Shown in pieces: positions 1-7,632 of a stretch of DNA of 64,000 nt; the first letter of the stretch is position 1, and each line of letters starts with the position of its first letter. A model generated the notes under the pieces. That model was not told the origin of the DNA and did no database searches. It saw only the letters and a program-made list of their open reading frames with translations. Origin of the DNA: Acidobacteriota bacterium. GTDB lineage: Bacteria; Actinomycetota; Acidimicrobiia; Acidimicrobiales; Microtrichaceae. The stretch spans positions 1 to 64,000 of the forward strand of contig QEUP01000013.1 of the NCBI GenBank assembly GCA_003577145.1, given 5' to 3'. The position numbers were made by a program, and so were the translations under genes.

Positions 1-23
1 GCCTGCGGCCGGGCTCCCCCATC

Positions 24-98
24 CCGGCGGGGACCCCAACCCCGCCGGCGGCGCTTGCGACATGAACGACAAAGTGTCGCCACCGCCCCCGCAAGCGC
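24..98. other. Two consecutive hairpins at the left edge
   Basis: Two strong inverted repeats lie side by side. The first pairs CCGGCGGGG (24-32) with CCCCGCCGG (40-48). The second pairs GCGCTTGCG (51-59) with CGCAAGCGC (90-98) and encloses a smaller GCGACA/TGTCGC stem (57-62 with 75-80). No T-tract follows, so this is not a textbook terminator. It sits just before a coding region and could end a gene beyond the window or be part of a leader. Function unknown. Confidence 0.4.
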
Positions 99-105
99 CT
101 AGACT

Positions 106-606
106 GTGGAGGCGGATCTCCTTGGAACCGGGGGTAGGGAATTGGCGGGATTACGTGCTCGTGTGGCACGAACGGCGGGCGAGGCAGTTCTGGCGGCGAC
201 CGCGGTGGAGCCGCTCGAGGTAGGGCTGTCGGTACGCCAGCGGGACTCGGGCGCGGCTGACGACGCTCCGGCCATCGGGGTCTGCCGGAAGATGATCCTC
301 GCCGCCAGCGATTCGCGAGTCCTGGCCTGGCGTCGGCGATGGCCATCGCGGCCGGCGGTGTACCTGGGCGATCTGGATGCCGCTTCGATCGAATCGGTCG
401 ACCTGAGCGACGGCGAGAGCGGCGGAACGATCAGTCTCGGTCTGACATCTGGATTCGAGCTGCGGTTCTCCACCCGCTCGACCCACGATGCCGTCGACTT
501 CGTTCGCGCGGTCGACGCTTTCATCGGGCCGAACGGGCATCAGGGCCGCGGCAGTCGCGCCTCCAGTGGCGGCAATGGAGGCAACGGGTCACGCCGGTCG
601 GTCTGA
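106..606 (+). CDS. PH-domain-like hypothetical protein
   Basis: A 166-residue protein read from a GTG. Its core, about residues 55 to 145, has the look of a small bacterial pleckstrin-homology (YokE/bPH-like) fold: a hydrophobic strand with MILAASDSRVLAW, then alternating strands with a Gly-rich turn (SDGESGGTISLGL) and a closing amphipathic helix (DAVDFVRAVDAFIG). The last 20 residues are Gly/Ser/Arg-rich and run into the 3' end of the convergent glycosidase gene, a 67 bp overlap. No clear ribosome binding site supports the GTG; a TAGACT box directly abuts it, so the true start may lie further in. The fold is inferred from the pattern only and no function can be given. Confidence 0.5.
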   Translation: MEADLLGTGGRELAGLRARVARTAGEAVLAATAVEPLEVGLSVRQRDSGAADDAPAIGVCRKMILAASDSRVLAWRRRWPSRPAVYLGDLDAASIESVDLSDGESGGTISLGLTSGFELRFSTRSTHDAVDFVRAVDAFIGPNGHQGRGSRASSGGNGGNGSRRSV

Positions 607-1664
607 TACCAGTAAGCGGTGCTCGAATAGTCGTTGGCCAACTCGTTGTTGTGGCCTGTCTCGATGGTCACGCGGATGGACGATTCGAAACGGATCGGGT
701 CCTCGATGTGGAAGCGGTACATGGAGTTCTTGCCGCTCCAGGGCCAGTCGGCGGTGCCGGAGTAGACGGTCAAGCCGTTGTAGGGGGCGTGGAACTCCTG
801 TACCGGGCAGAAGGCGGTGCCGAAGTAGTCCTCGGTGCCCGTCCCGTGAAGCGACGGCGGGAAGGGCTCGCCGTCGATGAAGATCATGTCGTCGCCCTCC
901 CCGTACCAGTCGTTCAGCTGCCGTTCGAAGACATCTATGTTGAGGTTGCAGCCGACATACTGTCCCCGTCCCGAAGCGGCCAAGATGAGGTAGTTCTCGT
1001 TGCCGGTGAGGTTGGCCTCTTTCCAGGGTCCCTGCAGGGCCCGGCCGATGGCCTCGGGGGAGGCGTCGTTGGGATAGTCGTCCCGGGAGTAGCCCTTCGC
1101 CGAAGCTGTACCGGCGGTGACCGCACGACGGTTCCACCATGCGTGGAACCGGGCCAGCCCGGCTCCCAGCGATGGATACTCCTCGTAGTCGATGTAGTAG
1201 TAGAAGATCCTCGTCGCCTGTCCTTGGTTCTGGACCTCGAAGCGAGCACCGTCGGCGAAGGGCATCGGGAACCAGCAGTTGAATCCGAGGCCGTCCTGGG
1301 GTGACATCTGGAGGGGGAGCGACGCGAAGTTCCGTCGCAGCCCGAAGCCGATGCCGAAGAAGTCGCCGAGTGGAACCTCGACGCTCGGGGAGGACTCGCC
1401 GTCCCACCACATACGCAGCACTGTCTCGCAGAGCTCACGAGGCGCATCACCGATGGATGTCATCGTGACCCAGATGTGCTTCACGCAGCCGGCCCCGTCG
1501 ATCTGGCCGAGCTCGTGAGTCTCGCCAGGGGGTATCAGCGCAGCGTCGACGTTTCCGCCCGACCTGTCATATGACGACAGGCGCCGGCTCCGGAAATCGC
1601 GCAGTCTGGGTAGGTCGGCGAGGCTTCCAGTTCCGATCATGGCGTCGAGGTTAACCCTGATCAT
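540..1664 (-). CDS. GH172 family (DUF2961) glycosidase
   Basis: A 374-residue protein of the DUF2961 family, now glycoside hydrolase family 172, whose characterised members act on D-fructofuranosyl or D-arabinofuranosyl linkages. Typical family features are visible: the N-terminal SSYDRSGGNVD, GAGCVKHIWVTM, the long beta-jelly-roll core, and WYGEGDD and GTGTEDYFG near residues 253-282. Glu256 and Glu278 in these two motifs are the likely catalytic pair by analogy (inference). No signal peptide is seen, so it should be cytoplasmic unless the start is wrong. The first ATG lies inside a repeat (CCCTGATCATTCAC, 1655-1668) also found upstream of neighbouring genes. An internal ATG at 1640 gives a 366-residue product starting MIGTGSL and may be the original start. 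Neither start has a good ribosome binding site. Confidence 0.85.
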   Translation of the reverse strand: MIRVNLDAMIGTGSLADLPRLRDFRSRRLSSYDRSGGNVDAALIPPGETHELGQIDGAGCVKHIWVTMTSIGDAPRELCETVLRMWWDGESSPSVEVPLGDFFGIGFGLRRNFASLPLQMSPQDGLGFNCWFPMPFADGARFEVQNQGQATRIFYYYIDYEEYPSLGAGLARFHAWWNRRAVTAGTASAKGYSRDDYPNDASPEAIGRALQGPWKEANLTGNENYLILAASGRGQYVGCNLNIDVFERQLNDWYGEGDDMIFIDGEPFPPSLHGTGTEDYFGTAFCPVQEFHAPYNGLTVYSGTADWPWSGKNSMYRFHIEDPIRFESSIRVTIETGHNNELANDYSSTAYWYQTDRRDPLPPLPPLEARLPRP

Positions 1665-1699
1665 TCACGTGCTCGCGCGAGCAACTCGCTGCACACCGG
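1655..1699 (+). repeat. Repeat copy A (CCCTGATCATTCAC family)
   Basis: The 14-mer CCCTGATCATTCAC (1655-1668) is followed by the perfect palindrome GCTCGCGCGAGC (1671-1682) and GCAACTCGCTGCACACCGG. About 45 bp resemble copy C near 4646 with roughly three-quarters identity. It looks like one end of a mobile element without its partner. It overlaps the first possible start codon of the adjacent GH172 gene, so that gene's 5' end may have been rewritten by the insertion. Confidence 0.6.
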
Positions 1700-1724
1700 A
1701 AGGGAGGGAGGAGGCCGTCTCAGC

Positions 1725-2861
1725 TCATCTCTCGAGCCGTGGCACCGGTCCGCGGGTCATGGGGTCGGGGAAGGCCGAGAGCTTGACCGGGTTCCCAGCC
1801 ACGCGTAGGCCCTCGGCATCGTCGCCGTCGATCGTCACGACCATGTTGCGGGCCAGCACCTGCGGGTGAGCAAGCACGTCTGCCACGTCGTGGATCGGAC
1901 TGCACGGGATGCCCGCTTCTTGGAGGATGCCGAGCCAGTGAGCGACGTCGCGAGTTCGCAGGGAGCGCTCCAACTCAGCGCGCAGTTCGGTCTCGTGCTC
2001 AGTCCGGGAGGCGTTGTCGGAGAACATCGAGTTGCTCGGGAGATCAGGTCGGCCGACCGCCTCGCTCAGCTTGGCGAACAGCGCATTGTTTCCGGCCGCG
2101 ATGACCAGCAGGTCGTCTCGGGCCTCGAATGCCCCGAAAGGCGTTATCGACGGATGACGCGACCCGATCGGAGTCGGCACCTGGCCCGAGATCTCGAAGC
2201 GGGCGATGGCGTTCTCGAGAAGGGCGACCTGGCAGTCGAGCATGGCCACGTCGACCAGCATCCCCTCACCGCTTTCGTCACGGTGGTGGAGAGCGCTGAT
2301 GACGCCGACGGCGGCGTAGAGGCCGGCGGCTATGTCACCGATGGAGCTGCCGACTCTGGTCGGTGGGCCCCCAGGGGGTCCGGTTATGCTCATGACGCCG
2401 CCCATGGCCTGAGCCACCATGTCGTAGGCCGGCTGTCGGGCGAGCGGGCCGGTGCGCCCGAAGCCGGACAACCCGGCATACACCAGCCTCGGATGACGAG
2501 CGTGGATGACTTCCCACGAATACCCCAGCCGGTCCATTGCACCCGGCTTGAAGTTCTCGACCAGGACGTCTGCTGACGCAAGGAAGTCATCGAAGCGTTG
2601 CCGGTCGGCCCGGTCTTCGAGGTCGATGCTGATGCTCTCCTTGCCGCGGTTGAGCGACGCGAAGTAACCGGACAGCCCGTTTGGGAGGAACGGGCCGATG
2701 TGGCGGGCGTCGTCGCCGACACCGGGCCGTTCGACCTTGATCACCCGAGCCCCGAGATCGGCAAGGACGAGTGTGCAGAAGGGGCCCGCCAGAACGCGGG
2801 TCAGATCAACGACGGTCACGCCGTTGAGAGGCCCAGCCGGCGGTACGACGGGCGCGCTCAT
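1725..2861 (-). CDS. CaiB/BaiF family (class III) CoA-transferase
   Basis: A 378-residue protein with the class III CoA-transferase layout: N-terminal GVTVVDLTRVLAGPF, the conserved RGKESISIDL segment, VENFKPGAMDRLGY, GLSGFGRTGP, and PAYD at 144-147, whose Asp is the expected acyl-anhydride nucleophile. The C-terminal part carries EAGIPCSPIHDVADVLAHPQV and the family's terminal hydrophobic block. Family members move CoA between thioesters and free acids such as oxalate, carnitine or bile acids; the substrate here is unknown. Its ATG overlaps the TGA of an upstream short-chain dehydrogenase remnant (ATGA), so the two were once translationally coupled. A role in a CoA-linked degradation route is consistent with the neighbourhood but not provable. 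Confidence 0.9.
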   Translation of the reverse strand: MSAPVVPPAGPLNGVTVVDLTRVLAGPFCTLVLADLGARVIKVERPGVGDDARHIGPFLPNGLSGYFASLNRGKESISIDLEDRADRQRFDDFLASADVLVENFKPGAMDRLGYSWEVIHARHPRLVYAGLSGFGRTGPLARQPAYDMVAQAMGGVMSITGPPGGPPTRVGSSIGDIAAGLYAAVGVISALHHRDESGEGMLVDVAMLDCQVALLENAIARFEISGQVPTPIGSRHPSITPFGAFEARDDLLVIAAGNNALFAKLSEAVGRPDLPSNSMFSDNASRTEHETELRAELERSLRTRDVAHWLGILQEAGIPCSPIHDVADVLAHPQVLARNMVVTIDGDDAEGLRVAGNPVKLSAFPDPMTRGPVPRLER

Positions 2862-3106
2862 CGGGTGGTGGAGATCCCGCCGTCGACGGGGATGACCGTG
2901 CCGGTGCCGCGACTCCCGGCTCGCGAGACCAGGTGCGCAAACACTCCTGCCACGGCAGTGGGCTGAGAGATGCGGTCCAGCGGGCAGGACGGGATGATCT
3001 GCCCACGGAACGCGTCAAGGGTCGCGGCCATCATCTTCGACTCGGAGGCGTCCTGCCCGCTATCTGGAAGAGATCCACTGTCGTCACATCCTCCAGTCGG
3101 GTCATC
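2858..3106 (-). pseudogene. Truncated short-chain dehydrogenase (C-terminal remnant)
   Basis: An open frame of 83 codons. The part after two Met codons at 3029-3034 reads as the last 58 residues of an SDR: PLDRISQPTAVAGVFAHLVS, then GTGTVIPVDGGIS. This is the usual end of the family (PLGRIGQPEEVA..., TGTVLPVDGG). The Rossmann fold and the Tyr-Lys catalytic residues are absent. An in-frame TAG at 3107-3109 lies directly against repeat copy B (3111-3125), so the upstream three quarters of the gene were most likely lost in an insertion or deletion there. The stop overlaps the start of the CaiB gene. A short peptide could still be made, but I call it a remnant. Confidence 0.7.
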
Positions 3107-3110
3107 CTAG

Positions 3111-3125
3111 CCCTGATTCATTCAC
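3111..3125 (+). repeat. Repeat copy B (degenerate)
   Basis: CCCTGATTCATTCAC, the same core as copies A, C and D with one extra T. The GC-rich continuation (CCTCGCGC) matches weakly. It sits exactly where the truncated short-chain dehydrogenase frame ends, which suggests a breakpoint. Confidence 0.5.
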
Positions 3126-3168
3126 GCCCTCGCGCTACAGCTCGTCCGACTTGCCCTGTCCGGCGAGC

Positions 3169-4530
3169 TCACAGCAGTCCGACAAGCGCCTGTTCGACGA
3201 CTTCGGGCAGCGCCGGATGGGTATAGATGACATCGCGCGCCATGGCCTCGACCGTGAGCCCGAACCGCATGCCCTGGACAACCTGCTGGATCAGCGTCGA
3301 CGCCTGAGGTCCGAGGATGTGCGCGCCCAACAGCGTTCCACTGCCCGGATCCGCGATCACCTTGCAGAACCCTGTGGTGTCCTCCATGGCCCAGCCGTAG
3401 GCAGTTTCGGCGTAGTCACGGCACGAGGTCACATGAGGGAGCCCCCTCGCGCGGAGCTCTTGTTCGGTGTATCCGACGGAGGCGACTTGGGGACTCGCGA
3501 AGATCGCGTGCGGTGTGGCGGTGTAGTCGGCGGCGACTGCGTTGTCAGGATTCAAGAGATTGTGACGAACCACCTTCGCCTCCAGGTTGGCTACGTGTTT
3601 GAGCTGCATCGGGTTGCAGACGTCGCCCAGCGCCCAGACGCCGGGCGCCGTAGTGGCCATCGTTTCGTCGACCAGGACATAACCCTTGTCGTCCACCTCT
3701 ACGTCGGCGGCGGTGACCTCCAACTGGTCGCTGTTGGGTACCCTGCCCATGGCCACGAGAAGCGCATCGGCGGTGACGGCGGTAGTGCCTTCCGCTCCGG
3801 CCAGCTCAACCGTGATCTCAGCGTCGTCCTGCTCGACGGACCTCGCGGTCATTCCCAGCAGGAGGTCGAGACGGCCGCGGTAGGCCTCGGTGAAACGGCG
3901 GCTGACATCTTCGTCCTCGGCCCGCAGCAGCACGTTGCTGCGGTTCACTATCGAGACGGAGCTGCCGAACGAATCGAACACATGAGCCATCTCCGCTGAG
4001 ATGTATCCGCCACCCAGGATCACCAGGCGCTCGGGGATCTGTCGGATGCGCATGATCGTGTCGGAGGTGTGGAACCCGACTCGATCCAAGCCCTCGACGG
4101 GCGGGACGAAGGGTCTTGCTCCGGCGGCAATCACCACTCGATCGGCAGTGAGGACCTGCTCGTCGACTTCCAGCGCCCGGGGCGCGACGAAGCGTCCACT
4201 GCCCGCGAACACCGAGACGTTCGCCGCTCGACGCCGGTACTCCTCGCCCGCGACGGCGATGGGATCTATGCGGTCGAACACCCGAGCACGGATCTCGGGC
4301 CAGTTGATCTTGTCGAGGCTGGCCTCCACGCCCAGACGGCTGGAGTGCCTGATGGCCTCCACCAGGTCGGCGGGATACACGAGCATCTTCGACGGAACAC
4401 ACCCGCGGTTGAGGCATGTGCCCCCGAAGGCATCCCGCTCGACGATCGCGACATCCCAGTCGTCGAACTCCGGACCGAGGATGGTGTTCCCGGAGCCGGT
4501 CCCTATGATCATGAGGTCGAAATGCGGCAT
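3169..4530 (-). CDS. mtr: Mycothione reductase-like NAD(P)H disulfide reductase
   Basis: A 453-residue flavoprotein disulfide reductase. It starts with the FAD-binding strand DLMIIGTGSGNTIL, whose TGSGN is characteristic of mycothione reductases. The redox-active motif is GGTCLNRGCVPSK with Cys39 and Cys44. A NADPH-binding GGGYISAEMAHVF follows near 180, then ALGDVCNPMQLKH of the second FAD motif. The C-terminal interface has the active-site His438/Glu443 pair in HPALPE. The enzyme would reduce mycothiol disulfide in the cytoplasm, keeping the actinobacterial low-molecular-weight thiol pool reduced. Length fits the family (about 460). An AGGTGAG box precedes the ATG and a TATGTT sequence further upstream could be a -10. 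Other pyridine nucleotide disulfide reductases (mercuric, dihydrolipoyl) are less likely because of the TGSGN motif. Confidence 0.82.
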   Translation of the reverse strand: MPHFDLMIIGTGSGNTILGPEFDDWDVAIVERDAFGGTCLNRGCVPSKMLVYPADLVEAIRHSSRLGVEASLDKINWPEIRARVFDRIDPIAVAGEEYRRRAANVSVFAGSGRFVAPRALEVDEQVLTADRVVIAAGARPFVPPVEGLDRVGFHTSDTIMRIRQIPERLVILGGGYISAEMAHVFDSFGSSVSIVNRSNVLLRAEDEDVSRRFTEAYRGRLDLLLGMTARSVEQDDAEITVELAGAEGTTAVTADALLVAMGRVPNSDQLEVTAADVEVDDKGYVLVDETMATTAPGVWALGDVCNPMQLKHVANLEAKVVRHNLLNPDNAVAADYTATPHAIFASPQVASVGYTEQELRARGLPHVTSCRDYAETAYGWAMEDTTGFCKVIADPGSGTLLGAHILGPQASTLIQQVVQGMRFGLTVEAMARDVIYTHPALPEVVEQALVGLL

Positions 4531-4645
4531 TCACACTCACCTGCTCTGCTTCAGACACAAACATAGGCTGGTGTCTGCGGGCGTCCGCCGATAGGTAGCG
4601 CTGCGATCCGGCAAGGCAGCGTCGGCCGAGCGCAGTCCCCATCAG

Positions 4646-4747
4646 CCCTGATCATTCACTAGCTCGCACGAGCAACCCGCAGCAGGTCGGTGACAGCTCT
4701 CTGTCGGGGTCTGGTGGGGCTCGGGCCCTCACCGTGAATAATCAGGG
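4646..4747. mobile_element. MITE-like element bounded by repeat copies C and D
   Basis: Copy C (CCCTGATCATTCAC, 4646-4659) and copy D on the opposite strand (GTGAATAATCAGGG, 4734-4747) form 14 bp terminal inverted repeats with one mismatch, enclosing 74 bp that is too short to code. After copy C comes AGCTCGCACGAGCAACCC, matching the sequence after copy A. No clear target duplication flanks it (TCAG left, TTGG right). I read it as a miniature or internally deleted insertion sequence. An IS1380-like origin is possible but rests only on the general look of the ends. The rest of the intergenic gap from 4531 shows no gene. Confidence 0.6.
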
Positions 4748-4818
4748 TTGGTGGAATTCCCCGGGCACTCGGTCAAAATGTCGGTGGTTCAACCGAATCC
4801 TGGTGTACGAGGGAGGCT

Positions 4819-6105
4819 ATGGTGAGCCCGAAAGCCGTGAGCGGAACCGCCGTGTCGAGCGGTGCCGACGCGCGGGGCGGCGGCGGGTGCCGCTTCTGCG
4901 GGACGGAGCTGACCACTGATTTCGTCGACCTCGGGATGTCGCCGTTGTGCGAGAGCTTCCTGAGTGGCGATCAGCTGAACCAGATGGAGCCCTTCTACCC
5001 GCTGCGCGTGTGGGTCTGTGGCGAGTGCTTCCTCGTCCAGCTCCAGGAGTACGTCTCGCCCTCGGACATCTTCTCGGAGTATGCCTACTTCTCCTCCTAC
5101 TCGGACGCCTGGTTGCAGCATGCCCAGAGGTATGCCGAGACGATGATCGAGCGTCTCGGTCTCGAGGCCGGAGATCTGGTGGTCGAGGTGGCGAGCAACG
5201 ACGGCTACCTGCTCCAGTACTTCAAAGAGGCAGGTATTCCGGTGCTGGGTGTGGAGCCGGCGCTGAACGTCGCCCGGGTCGCCGGCGACAAGGGGATCGA
5301 CACGATAACGGAGTTCTTCGATCGTGAGCTGGCGAGGAAGCTCCGAGACGATGGCGTGGAGGCGAGCTTGCTCGCGGGAAACAACGTGCTGGCGCAGGTG
5401 CCTGACGTCAACTCGTTCGTCGACGGCTTGCGGATACTGCTGGCCCCTCGGGGCGTCGTGACCATCGAGTTCCCGCACTTGCAGCGCTTGGTGGAGGGCA
5501 ATCAGTTCGACACCATCTACCATGAGCACTTCTCCTACTTCTCGTTCCTCACTGCCGAGCGGATCTTTGCAGCTCACGACTTGAGGATCTTCGACGTCGA
5601 GGAGCTGTGGACACACGGGGGGTCATTGCGGATCTACGCCTGCCATGCCGCTGACGAGTCTCATCCTTCCACCGGCAAGGTCGCAGACCTGCACGAACGG
5701 GAGCTGGCACTGGGGTACGAGGACCTCTCGACCTACGAGCGCTTCAAGGTGCAGGTCGAGCAGACGAAGAGACGTCTGTTGGAGTTCCTCATCGGATTGC
5801 ACGACAGGGGCGAGACGGTGGCGGGCTATGGCGCGCCGGGCAAAGGCAACACCCTGCTCAACTACTGCGGGATCCGAACCGATCTCCTGCCCTTCACCGT
5901 CGACCGGAACCCGTACAAGCACGGACGGTACTGCCCGGGCACGCACATACCTATATACCCACCCGAGCGGCTCCTTCAGGCCAGACCCGACTACGTCTTG
6001 ATCCTCCCGTGGAACCTCCGTGACGAGATAGCCGGTCAGTTGGAGTCCGTTCGTGACTGGGGAGGTCGCTTCGTCGTGCCGATCCCCGAGGTCGAGGTGT
6101 TCTGA
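4819..6105 (+). CDS. Sugar C-methyltransferase (TylC3/NovU/TcaB9 type)
   Basis: A 428-residue SAM-dependent methyltransferase of the three-domain family that C-methylates NDP-4-keto sugars at C3. An N-terminal zinc site is formed by Cys24/Cys27 (CRFC) and Cys67/Cys70 (CGEC). The SAM motif VVEVASNDGYLLQYF lies near 117-131, YHEHFSYFS carries the His used for catalysis in the family, and the C-terminal half has GYGAPGKGNTLLNYCGI followed by the closing DYVLILPWNLRDEI. It should act in the cytoplasm on a nucleotide sugar for a cell-surface glycan or a secondary metabolite. The stop codon is 2 nt before the PIG-L gene, so the two are one operon. No NDP-sugar synthesis or glycosyltransferase gene is in the window, so the end product is unknown. 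Confidence 0.88.
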   Translation: MVSPKAVSGTAVSSGADARGGGGCRFCGTELTTDFVDLGMSPLCESFLSGDQLNQMEPFYPLRVWVCGECFLVQLQEYVSPSDIFSEYAYFSSYSDAWLQHAQRYAETMIERLGLEAGDLVVEVASNDGYLLQYFKEAGIPVLGVEPALNVARVAGDKGIDTITEFFDRELARKLRDDGVEASLLAGNNVLAQVPDVNSFVDGLRILLAPRGVVTIEFPHLQRLVEGNQFDTIYHEHFSYFSFLTAERIFAAHDLRIFDVEELWTHGGSLRIYACHAADESHPSTGKVADLHERELALGYEDLSTYERFKVQVEQTKRRLLEFLIGLHDRGETVAGYGAPGKGNTLLNYCGIRTDLLPFTVDRNPYKHGRYCPGTHIPIYPPERLLQARPDYVLILPWNLRDEIAGQLESVRDWGGRFVVPIPEVEVF

Positions 6106-6107
6106 CG

Positions 6108-6755
6108 ATGTTGGGTGCCCACTTCTCGGTTGCCGTCGGCGAGTCGTTGCGGGTGCTGTGCTTGGGTGCGCACGCCGACGATATCGAGATAGGCGCAGGG
6201 GGAACCATCCTCCGGTTGCTCGGCGAGTATCCCGCGACGGTGGTCGAATGGGTCGTGCTGAGCGCAGAGGGGGAGCGCGCCGAGGAAGCCGAATCCAGTG
6301 CCGGGAGGTTCCTGGTGGACGCCAAGGAGTACCACGTGAGGATCGAGGCCTGCCGGGAGAACTTCTTCCCCTATGACGGTGCTGCCGTCAAGGAGTTGGT
6401 CGCGGACGTGGGTTCCTCGGCGAACTTCGACATCGTGATCTGCCCGCGCCGCAAAGACCTGCACCAGGACCACCGGCTGCTCGGCGAGCTGGCGCTCAAC
6501 ACGTTCCGCGATCACCTGATACTGGAATACGAGATCCCGAAGTACGACGCCGACCTCAGCTCACCAAACCTCTATGTACCCCTCGATCCCGTTGTGACGG
6601 AGCGCAAGGTCGAGCTGATAGTGGACGGCTTCCCGAGCCAGCGGCACAAGCCATGGTTCGACGCCGAGACCTTCAGGGGCCTGATGCGACTCAGGGGCGT
6701 GGAGTGCAACGAGCGTTTTGCCGAGGGTTTCCACGTCCACAAGCTCGTGTTGTAG
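6108..6755 (+). CDS. PIG-L/LmbE family N-deacetylase
   Basis: A 215-residue protein with the metal-binding motif AHADDIEIG at residues 21-29 (His22, Asp24, Asp25) and the second motif HQDH at 119-122 (His119, Asp121, His122), giving a zinc-dependent GlcNAc-type deacetylase. The body is shorter than MshB or Mca (about 290), and it is coupled directly to a sugar C-methyltransferase. Such pairs are usual in glycan or aminosugar loci, so removing an N-acetyl group from a sugar nucleotide or glycan is more likely than mycothiol synthesis, despite the nearby mycothione reductase. Start choice: the ATG lies 2 nt after the previous stop. Confidence 0.87.
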   Translation: MLGAHFSVAVGESLRVLCLGAHADDIEIGAGGTILRLLGEYPATVVEWVVLSAEGERAEEAESSAGRFLVDAKEYHVRIEACRENFFPYDGAAVKELVADVGSSANFDIVICPRRKDLHQDHRLLGELALNTFRDHLILEYEIPKYDADLSSPNLYVPLDPVVTERKVELIVDGFPSQRHKPWFDAETFRGLMRLRGVECNERFAEGFHVHKLVL

Positions 6756-6770
6756 GGGAGAGGTGGAGAG

Positions 6771-7523
6771 GTGTTGTCGATCGTGAAGAGCGGGGGCGGT
6801 CTGGGGGCGGTGCTGCTGGCAGCCGTGCTCATCACCGGCTGCAGCGGCGGCGACGAGCCTGCCACCTCACCAGCGGACGAGGACACCGAACAGCTCGGCC
6901 CGGCCCCAGTAGTTGTGCCCCAGGACGACGAGGTGGATGGGATGTCCTATGCCGAGTGGGGGGTTGCCTGGTGGAACTGGGCGGGATCGTTCCCCGGCGA
7001 CACGAGCCCGGTGACCGACTCCACGGGTGAACGTTGCGACGAGGGTCAAAGCGGCAAGGTTTGGTTCCTGGCCGGGACGACAGGCGGCCGCCAGACCCGT
7101 ACCTGCGCCATCCGCGCCGACTCGTACACCTTCTTCCCGCTGCTGAACGTCATCTGTCCGGTGGCCGAGGATGGGGTGGCCTCGGCGACGGCTCAGTGCG
7201 AGGAGAGCCTCACCAACGCCGAGGTCTCGGCATCGGTCAACTCGACTGCGATCCTCGACCCGCCGTTCGTCATCTCGGGGCCGTTCGACTTCAGACCCGA
7301 TCCCGCCAGCTGGGTCGGCTCGGTCCAGGGTGAGGCGGTCAGCGCCGGTTACTACCTCATGCTGGAACCACTTCCGGCCGGCAAGCACACGATCGCCTTC
7401 AAGGGCACCATCCCCGATGAGGCGGCCTCGACAACCTTTGACACCTCGGCGCCCCCTACCCAGGCGAGCGGGCCCCCGGCAGGCTTCGTGATCGACGTCT
7501 TGTACGAGATCACCGTCGAGTAA
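6771..7523 (+). CDS. Secreted lipoprotein of unknown function
   Basis: A 250-residue protein starting at GTG behind a GGAGAGG ribosome binding site. The N-terminal signal (KSGGGLGAVLLAAVLITGC) ends in a lipobox, LITGC, with Cys24 the acylated residue. A disordered acidic stretch follows, then a globular domain with MSYAEWGVAWWNWAG and GKVWFLAGTTGG, seen in a family of uncharacterised exported proteins, and four more cysteines that could form disulfides. It is 15 nt downstream of the PIG-L gene and probably in the same transcript, hinting at a shared envelope role. No enzymatic motif is recognised. Confidence 0.8.
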   Translation: MLSIVKSGGGLGAVLLAAVLITGCSGGDEPATSPADEDTEQLGPAPVVVPQDDEVDGMSYAEWGVAWWNWAGSFPGDTSPVTDSTGERCDEGQSGKVWFLAGTTGGRQTRTCAIRADSYTFFPLLNVICPVAEDGVASATAQCEESLTNAEVSASVNSTAILDPPFVISGPFDFRPDPASWVGSVQGEAVSAGYYLMLEPLPAGKHTIAFKGTIPDEAASTTFDTSAPPTQASGPPAGFVIDVLYEITVE

Positions 7524-7594
7524 CCCGACCCCGACCGGACGCGCCCGGAATCCCTGGCACACGAATCGACTTGGGTCCGGGAACCGGCCAGAAT

Positions 7595-7608
7595 TGGAAC
7601 CCGTTTCT
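7595..7608 (+). promoter_or_regulatory. KstR-like operator candidate
   Basis: TGGAACCCGTTTCT matches the mycobacterial KstR operator pattern TNNAACNNGTTNNA except for the last base. It is centred about 32 bp upstream of the ATG of the first acyl-CoA dehydrogenase. KstR is a TetR regulator of sterol catabolism, and the FadE28/FadE29 pair of M. tuberculosis lies in a KstR operon, so the context fits. The match is short and no KstR gene is in the window. Confidence 0.4.
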
Positions 7609-7632
7609 TCTTGGCGACGGATCGAGGGACAC

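Noticed and set aside
1655-4747. Integron-like gene cassettes (attC sites) as an explanation of the direct repeats
   Set aside because: The repeats lack a GTTRRRY core and the R''-L''-L'-R' order, and no integrase gene is present. Ends of a mobile element explain them better.
6108-6755. MshB or Mca of mycothiol metabolism
   Set aside because: Too short and coupled to a sugar C-methyltransferase; the neighbouring mycothione reductase lies on the other side of a MITE-like element.
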